Origin: Cyprinodon diabolis
Lineage: Eukaryota > Chordata > Actinopteri > Cyprinodontiformes > Cyprinodontidae
Direction: 5' to 3'
DNA: 64,000 bases
NCBI GenBank assembly: GCA_030533445.1
Contig: CM060075.1
Location: 38,233,719-38,297,718 of the forward strand
The notes beneath the pieces were generated by a model. It was not told the origin of the DNA. It searched no databases and worked only from the letters and a program-made list of their open reading frames with translations. Positions 58,819-64,000 of this stretch are shown here, in pieces; the first letter of the stretch is position 1; each line of letters starts with the position of its first letter. The position numbers and the translations under genes were made by a program.

Positions 58819-59922
58819 AAAGAGAAGAAAAATGTTCTGAAAGGGTGAAATGAAGGAAGCAAAGGAAGAAGCAGAAGAATAGGGCACATGTGTAATAAAT
58901 TATACAAGTGAAGTCATGAAATAACCTATTTTTAACAAAGTCGTGTTCTGCAGCAGTAGCCACGTTTTAAATGATGATTAATGTTACATTTGAAACTTCA
59001 TATGAGCTATGCCATTGGTTCCCAAACTTTTTCTTTAGTCTTAAAGTCATAGGGAAGCGGCTGTTCCAGAAGTTGCTTTTCCTAATGCAAGGAGAAAAAA
59101 TTTCATAATTACGAGATCAGTATCTCTTAATTATCAGATCTTATTTTGTAATTACGAGACCTTGTCTATTTATTTAGTTATGATTATTTGATACATATTT
59201 AGTGATCTTGTAATTATGAGATAAGCTGTCTGATTTTTTTTACATTCTTCTACTTGAATTTTGAAAAATAAGATCAAAATAACCCAAGGATTATACCTTG
59301 TTTCTCATTTTGAAATAGAAATATCCAAAGAACAAACCATATGCAAATTATCTTCACCTGTTATACTCCTAAATCAATGTTTTTATTAATTAAACAGATT
59401 TTTTTTCTAACCTTATGTTTGCATTTTTAAACAAAGTCATTGTCACTGAAAAATTAGAGCAACAGCTTTTTTTTTTTTGATTTGGATGGCTAAAAAAAAA
59501 ATTTAAATGGTGGATTTTTTAAATTATTCCAATATTAGATTTAGGACTTAGGTGATGTGTGAAAATTCTTTAAAACATCCAATGTTGTTTGAGGCGTGCT
59601 AAATAGAGGACATAAAGCAATTAAAGGAAAATTTACAGACAATAAAAAATAAACGTTTATCAGATTAAATGAAATGTGCAAGTAGATTAAAAAGTGTAAA
59701 AAATGTGCATGAAGTAATTATTTACAAGAGAACGGTGTATATATGAAAAAAACTAAAAATGTGGACATGCGCAACTCCATAACAACAGAATATCTAGGAT
59801 TTGTGAGCAGAAACAAATGCTAGAAACAGGAGTTTGTTGATAACAATCAGAAAACTGAGTTTTATTCCCTATGTCAATACTGGTTTCATGAAATCATTAC
59901 AGCAGCCACCGGATCCTTGTTG
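58819..59922. other. Intron sequence without supported features
   Basis: AT-rich part of gene B intron 3. 'cattggttcccaaactttt' near 59013 resembles the end of a dispersed hAT repeat, but no partner end was found. 'attacgaga(c/t)' motifs near 59105-59220 recall the 22 bp unit of the foldback element at 54721. Confidence 0.4.
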
Positions 59923-60075
59923 CACTGGAAAAACGATCTAGAAATAAGTACAAACATTCATTTACTCTTAAAATAAGATATTTAGATAAAATGCACTTGA
60001 AATAAGACAATGCAATTGTGTTTTCTTATTTTAAAGGTAAATTGTCTCGTTCGATCCATTGGCATGTCTCTTTTA
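59923..60075 (-). mobile_element. Palindromic MITE, copy 3 of 3 (truncated, inverted)
   Basis: Starts cactggaaaaa and continues as the reverse complement of the right half of 50704-50980 (cttaaaataagata, cacttgaaataagacaatgc). Similarity fades after 'ggcatgtctctttta'. Confidence 0.75.
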
Positions 60076-60538
60076 CTGTACCTCCTAAGAAAGTTCTCAG
60101 CTGTTTAAGTTTTTACTTCCTGATTTTTTTAAGTCGTATAGTGGAAATTAATGTCCGGTTTACGTTTAGTTATGTAAAAGTTTTTCAGAGGGAATAAACT
60201 TCTTGCCATTTAAAAGCAGAGTTTAAAGCAAAGACTAACCAGTGGAGGATGTTGAGTGATGTAATGGTTTCACATTCAGAAGTTGGGGAAATATTTTGTC
60301 TTCATTGTGTGGGAGCCACCTTTAAATGTAGAAAAACATAATGCTAGTTAGACTCATTTTTTGACTGCTTACCCAATAGCCGGTTAAGGTTTCACAATGA
60401 CTAGTTTCAGCAGAGACAATATCAAGCTATTTTATTTATCTATGTCTTTAATTAAATGTTTATAATTAAATATATTTTTGATCTAGGTTGTCCTAGACCT
60501 ATTTCTGCATGAAGAAATAATGTTTTTTCTACATGCAG

Positions 60539-60654
60539 ATGCTGAAGACCCTTTAAGAAAAAGCAACCGAGGCCAATGGGGAATATTGATTTCAGTCTTT
60601 GGACTTTTATTGGTTGTGGTGGTTTTGTACTGTAAAGCTCGAACTCAAAGGTAG
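60539..60654 (+). CDS. V-set receptor gene B, exon 4 (transmembrane)
   Basis: Acceptor tctacatgcag joins exon 3 in phase 1. It encodes DAEDPLRKSNRGQW, then a single transmembrane helix GILISVFGLLLVVVVLY and a short basic tail CKARTQR, followed in frame by TAG at 60652. Exons 1-4 sum to 579 nt, i.e. 192 residues. No charged residue lies in the helix, so pairing with ITAM adaptors through a membrane charge is not suggested. A donor-like AAAG|GTAGCT at 60650 offers an alternative: splicing to 60766 replaces the stop and adds RSGNSVSPP. Neither tail has an ITIM or ITAM tyrosine motif. Confidence 0.72.
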
Positions 60655-60765
60655 CTGAAGATCAAAATCTGCACAAACTACCCAAAGGTACAGTATGCAT
60701 ACAGTGACTGTCTAATTCAGATCAATTGAATTTACTCTAATTAGGGTTTCTGCTTCTTTTTTTAG

Positions 60766-60793
60766 GAGTGGGAACTCCGTCAGTCCTCCGTAA
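60766..60793 (+). CDS. V-set receptor gene B, alternative final exon (possible)
   Basis: Acceptor tctttttttag precedes 60766. Joined to the donor at 60651 it keeps frame and encodes GSGNSVSPP-type residues (codon split AG|G gives Arg, then SGNSVSPP) before TAA at 60791. A good polypyrimidine tract and an in-frame stop support it, but the TAG in exon 4 may be the true end. Confidence 0.4.
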
Positions 60794-61485
60794 AACAGTT
60801 CAATCACAAAACTAATTTAATTTTTGTGAGACAATGGGGTGGAAATTCCAGCTCTCTGTTCAACCCTCTGCCTCACCTGACATTTTTAATGAGATCACCT
60901 TCAGAGGAGTGAGTGTCTCTGTGGCATGTGCCTCTACACCCTCTATAAGCTAAATGGTGTGCACTAGACATGTCAGCCTCCTTGAGTTAAAACAGTTCTT
61001 AGTAATGGTGTTTATGATGCGTCTTAGGATATGCGTTTAGAGACTGGTTATATATACTAAGCCTTTAAACCGACCTAGGATAGCAGACACACAGATCACA
61101 CCAGCTCTGATTACCTAACGGAAACTGTTTTCCACCTTATACTTAGAAGCCTGTCTAAAGTGTCGTTTTTGACAGCCATCTTAGATTTAATCTTAGTTTT
61201 CTACTTCACAACAAAATGTGATATTTTTTTGTTTTTTTGTTTTGTTTTTATGTTCCTCTTCATAAAACAGCTAACTTTTAAAATTTTGAATAACAATAAG
61301 ATAGATTATTCACCAAACTGACAGCTCTTGCCTAGATACTACAATAGCTGGGTATAGAATGCTGCCGTGCAATTTATCATTGCTGTAGGGCTGATTTCTA
61401 GAATTAAAAGAAACTTTTTTATGAATTAATTCCCTACTTTATACAACAGTGTCTCACAAAAGCTGTGAAAATAGAAGATCTAGCT
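60794..61485. other. Gene B 3' untranslated and flanking DNA
   Basis: No coding feature was seen. No AATAAA hexamer was noticed before 61536, where one occurs inside a MITE; the real polyadenylation site is unknown. A T-rich tract lies at 61225-61250. Confidence 0.4.
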
Positions 61486-61889
61486 CAGGGCTCTGCAACC
61501 TTTCATATCCAAAGAGCCGTTTTGCCCCGAGTACGACCAAATAAAAGTTGTTTAGAGCCGCAAAATATACCATGACATTTTCTAGAAAACATTTTTTTTT
61601 TAATCTTGTATAGGAAATTAGTTGTTGCCATTTCAAACAATCAATTCATATATTCTTAATGTTAAAACATATAATTTTCAAGCTAATTTATAGAAAAATG
61701 TCTCTTAAAACATATTTCTGGTTCTTTTAATCTCATTCTTTTCCATCTTATAAAAAACGCTAAAGCTATTGATACCGGTATGTATTATAGTAAATTATTT
61801 ATGTCTTTATATAAATTTTTGCCACTATTAAGAGCCAGAGGGTCCAAAGAGCCATATGTGGCTCCGGAGCCGCAGGTTGCAGACCCCTG
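61486..61889. mobile_element. hAT MITE, 404 bp
   Basis: The ends cagggctctgcaacc and ggttgcagacccctg are inverted with one mismatch. The flanks atctagct (61478-61485) and atctagtt (61890-61897) agree at 7 of 8. The subterminal 'agagccg' and 'cggctc'-type motifs repeat. A short minus-strand frame inside is not a gene. Confidence 0.9.
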
Positions 61890-61897
61890 ATCTAGTT

Positions 61898-62711
61898 CAA
61901 CACATCATATTGGTTACTGTACAATACCAGACAGACAGACAAGAAAACAAAATGTACAATAAAGGAATAGTTTTAGACATACAGGGTGTCCATCCAAAAG
62001 CAAATACTCCCTGATCTGATATGAATTATGCATTACACACAGATCAATACAATCTTCATTACTCCAAAAAAGCAAAGGACAAAAACATTATTCTTTCTAA
62101 GAGTTTGCTCCTTATTACCACTGCTCAGGGGTCAAAGTAGATTTAAATTCATAGTGGTCTGATATATGTCATTACACAGAGAACCTACATGATTGCCTTA
62201 TAGTGCCATGACAATCTGGACATAGATTTCAGGAATATATAAACTAAAATGTGCAAATATATAGAAACAAAAACAATATGAGAGAGAAATATTCCAAGAT
62301 CTATGCACCTTTTCATCTGTGTTTTTATCCAAAAATACAGTAAATGGGATATTTGCTTTGGATATAATTTATGGATTCCTTTTAGTAGAAATGTTTACTA
62401 TCACCTCTTGTGAGCTGGAACAAATGAAAGACGCATTTCTACAAAAGCACAGCTTAAAGAGCAGAGATTGTAAGAGTTGAGTGCGCTGTACCATTATAAA
62501 TTTTGGGCATAACTGCTGTCTTATGTTCAACATGTTTTATTTTTCTTTTTTTGGTTTGAATCTGAAAAATGCTAAGCAGAGAAAAAGCCCTTTTTCAGCT
62601 GTATCACAAAGCTAATAGGAACTGAGAAGGCCTGAGCTTTATGTCATGTGACTTGAAGTTATTCCTATTGGTGAAAAAATTTTGGATCCATCAAGATTAT
62701 ATTTCTACATA
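61898..62711. other. No gene identified
   Basis: AT-rich spacer between the hAT MITE and the Tc1-like element; no exon, RNA gene or repeat was recognised on either strand. Confidence 0.45.
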
Positions 62712-62713
62712 TA

Positions 62714-63934
62714 CACTCACCGGCCACTTTATTAGGTACACCTGTCCAACTGCTCGTTAACACTTAATTTCTAAGCAGCCAATCACATGGTGGCAACTCA
62801 GTGCATTTAGGCATGTAGACATGGTCAAGACAATCTCCTGCAGTTCAAACCGAGCATCAGTATGGGGAAGAAAGGTGATTTGATTGACTTTGAACATGGC
62901 ATGATTGTTGGTGCCAGAAGGGCTTTTCTGAGTATTTCAGAAACTGCTGATCTACTGGGATTTTCACGCACAACCATCTCTAGGGTTTACAGAGAATGGT
63001 CTGAAAAAGAAAAAACATCCAGTGAGCGGCAGTTCTGTGGGCGGAAATGCCTTGTTGATGCCAGAGGTCAGAGGAGAATGGCCAGACTGGTTCGAGCTGA
63101 TCAGAGGGCAACAGTGACTCAAATAACCACCCATTACAACCAAGGTGGGCAGAAGAGCATCTCTGAACGCACAGTACGTCGAACTTTGAGGCAGATGGGT
63201 TACAGCAGCAGAAGACCACACCGGGTGCCACTCCTTTCAGCTAAGAACAGGAAACTGAGGCTACAATTTGCACAAGCTCATCGAAATTGGACAATAGAAG
63301 ATTGGAAAAACGTTGCCTGGTCTGATGAGTCTCGATTTCTGCTGCGACATTCGGATGGTAGGGTCAGAATTTGGCGTCTACAACATGAAAGCATGGATCC
63401 ATCCTGCCTTGTATCAACGGTACAGGCTTGTGGTGGTGGTGTCATTGTGTGGGGAATATTTTCTTGGCACTCTTTGGGCCCCTTGGTACCAATTGAGCAT
63501 TGTTGCAACGCCACAGCCTACCTGAATATTGTTGCTGACCATGTCCATCCCTTTATGACCACAATGTACCCAACTTCTGATGGCTACTTTCAGCAGGATA
63601 ATGCGCCATGTCATAAAGCTGGAATCATCTCAGACTGGTTTCTTGAACATGACAATGAGTTCACTGTACTCAAATGGCCTCCACAGTCACCAGATCTCAA
63701 TCCAATAGAGCATCTTTGGGACGTGGTGGAACGGGAGATTCGCATCATGGAGGTGCAGCCGACAAATCTGCGGCAACTGTGTGATGCCATCATGTCAGTA
63801 TGGACCAAACTCCCTGAGGAATGCTTCCAGCACCTTGTTGAATCTATGCCACCAAGAATTGAGGCAGTTCTGAAGGCAAAAGGGGATCCAACCCGTTACT
63901 AGCATGGGGTACCTAATAAAGTGGCCGGTGAGTG
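62714..63934 (+). mobile_element. Tc1/mariner transposon, apparently complete
   Basis: The ends are perfect 26 bp inverted repeats (cactcaccggccacttta at the left, 62714-62739; reverse complement at 63909-63934), flanked by TA (62712-62713 and 63935-63936), the target duplicated by this superfamily. 1221 bp with a single full-length transposase ORF. Intact ends, target site and coding frame together suggest recent movement. Short terminal repeats set it apart from Sleeping Beauty-type elements with long repeats. Confidence 0.96.
62862..63902 (+). CDS. Tc1/mariner transposase with DD36E triad
   Basis: 346 codons from ATG with no interruption, the usual length for Tc1-type transposases (about 340). 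The N-terminal paired-like DNA-binding region holds two helix-turn-helix units: one around residues 10-47 ([20 protein letters not shown]), the other around 70-120 ([19 protein letters not shown]). A GRKC turn sits between them where a GRPR hook is usual. The catalytic DDE domain has WSDESRF (D155), [10 protein letters not shown] (D246) and [11 protein letters not shown] (E283). There are 36 residues between D246 and E283, whereas Tc1 and Sleeping Beauty have 34, so this is a DD36E enzyme like the described 'Incomer' family. It cuts and pastes the surrounding element in the nucleus. The stop lies 6 bp before the right terminal repeat. No damaged catalytic residue was seen, so the protein may be active. 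Confidence 0.96.
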   Translation: MGKKGDLIDFEHGMIVGARRAFLSISETADLLGFSRTTISRVYREWSEKEKTSSERQFCGRKCLVDARGQRRMARLVRADQRATVTQITTHYNQGGQKSISERTVRRTLRQMGYSSRRPHRVPLLSAKNRKLRLQFAQAHRNWTIEDWKNVAWSDESRFLLRHSDGRVRIWRLQHESMDPSCLVSTVQACGGGVIVWGIFSWHSLGPLVPIEHCCNATAYLNIVADHVHPFMTTMYPTSDGYFQQDNAPCHKAGIISDWFLEHDNEFTVLKWPPQSPDLNPIEHLWDVVEREIRIMEVQPTNLRQLCDAIMSVWTKLPEECFQHLVESMPPRIEAVLKAKGDPTRY

Positions 63935-63944
63935 TACATTTACA

Positions 63945-63968
63945 CACACACACATCTATATATATAAA

Positions 63969-64000
<32 letters not shown>
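63945..64000. repeat. CA/TA microsatellite at window end
   Basis: A short acacacac run followed by an interrupted TA repeat that reaches the right edge and probably continues beyond it. Confidence 0.9.

Noticed and set aside
62964..63808. Several minus-strand frames over the Tc1/mariner transposase
   Set aside because: Shadows of the intact plus-strand transposase gene.

Overview
The window looks like nuclear DNA of a ray-finned (teleost) fish. It is AT-rich and split into short phase-1 exons, and it is crowded with DNA transposons of kinds common in teleosts: Tc1/mariner, hAT, PIF/Harbinger and TTAA-type elements, plus foldback MITEs. It also carries two small immunoglobulin V-set receptor genes of a type I associate with fish immune-receptor clusters. 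The species cannot be fixed from the sequence. No rRNA, tRNA or CRISPR locus was seen.

Positions 1-27308 are one long direct tandem array: eight complete units of 3039-3383 bp and a truncated ninth, all in the same orientation and near-identical. Each unit is itself hierarchical: a diverged internal duplication, a ~295 bp subrepeat block, a GC-rich ~50 bp hairpin minisatellite with 2-5 copies per unit, and in units 1 and 3 only a 66-69 bp hairpin minisatellite. The unit has no convincing gene. The array runs off the left edge and breaks at 27308, at the spot where the units vary in length.

Positions 27309-29600 hold, on the minus strand, an R2-superfamily-like non-LTR retrotransposon ORF (N-terminal zinc knuckle, reverse transcriptase motifs A and B) cut off before the catalytic YxDD motif by the satellite junction. 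Directly upstream of it, in the same orientation, lies a C-terminal fragment of the kind that ends such proteins, so the two pieces sit head to tail.

Positions 29600-61500 contain two plus-strand V-set receptor genes amid transposons. Gene A (signal peptide 31894-31960, V domain 33600-33953, stalk/partial TM 34680-34774) has no cysteine at the canonical B- and F-strand positions and no clear 3' end. Gene B (54600-60654 or 60793) has a complete signal peptide, V domain, stalk and transmembrane exon set, all joined in phase 1, and predicts a protein of about 190-200 residues with almost no cytoplasmic tail. Its introns hold a 1.16 kb foldback minisatellite element, a Harbinger derivative and a hAT derivative. 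Between the genes lie two solo LTRs with 5 bp target-site duplications, several hAT derivatives and MITEs.

Positions 62714-63934 are an apparently intact Tc1/mariner transposon: TA flanks, 26 bp perfect terminal repeats, and a 346-codon transposase with D155, D246 and E283, i.e. DD36E spacing. The window ends in a TA microsatellite.
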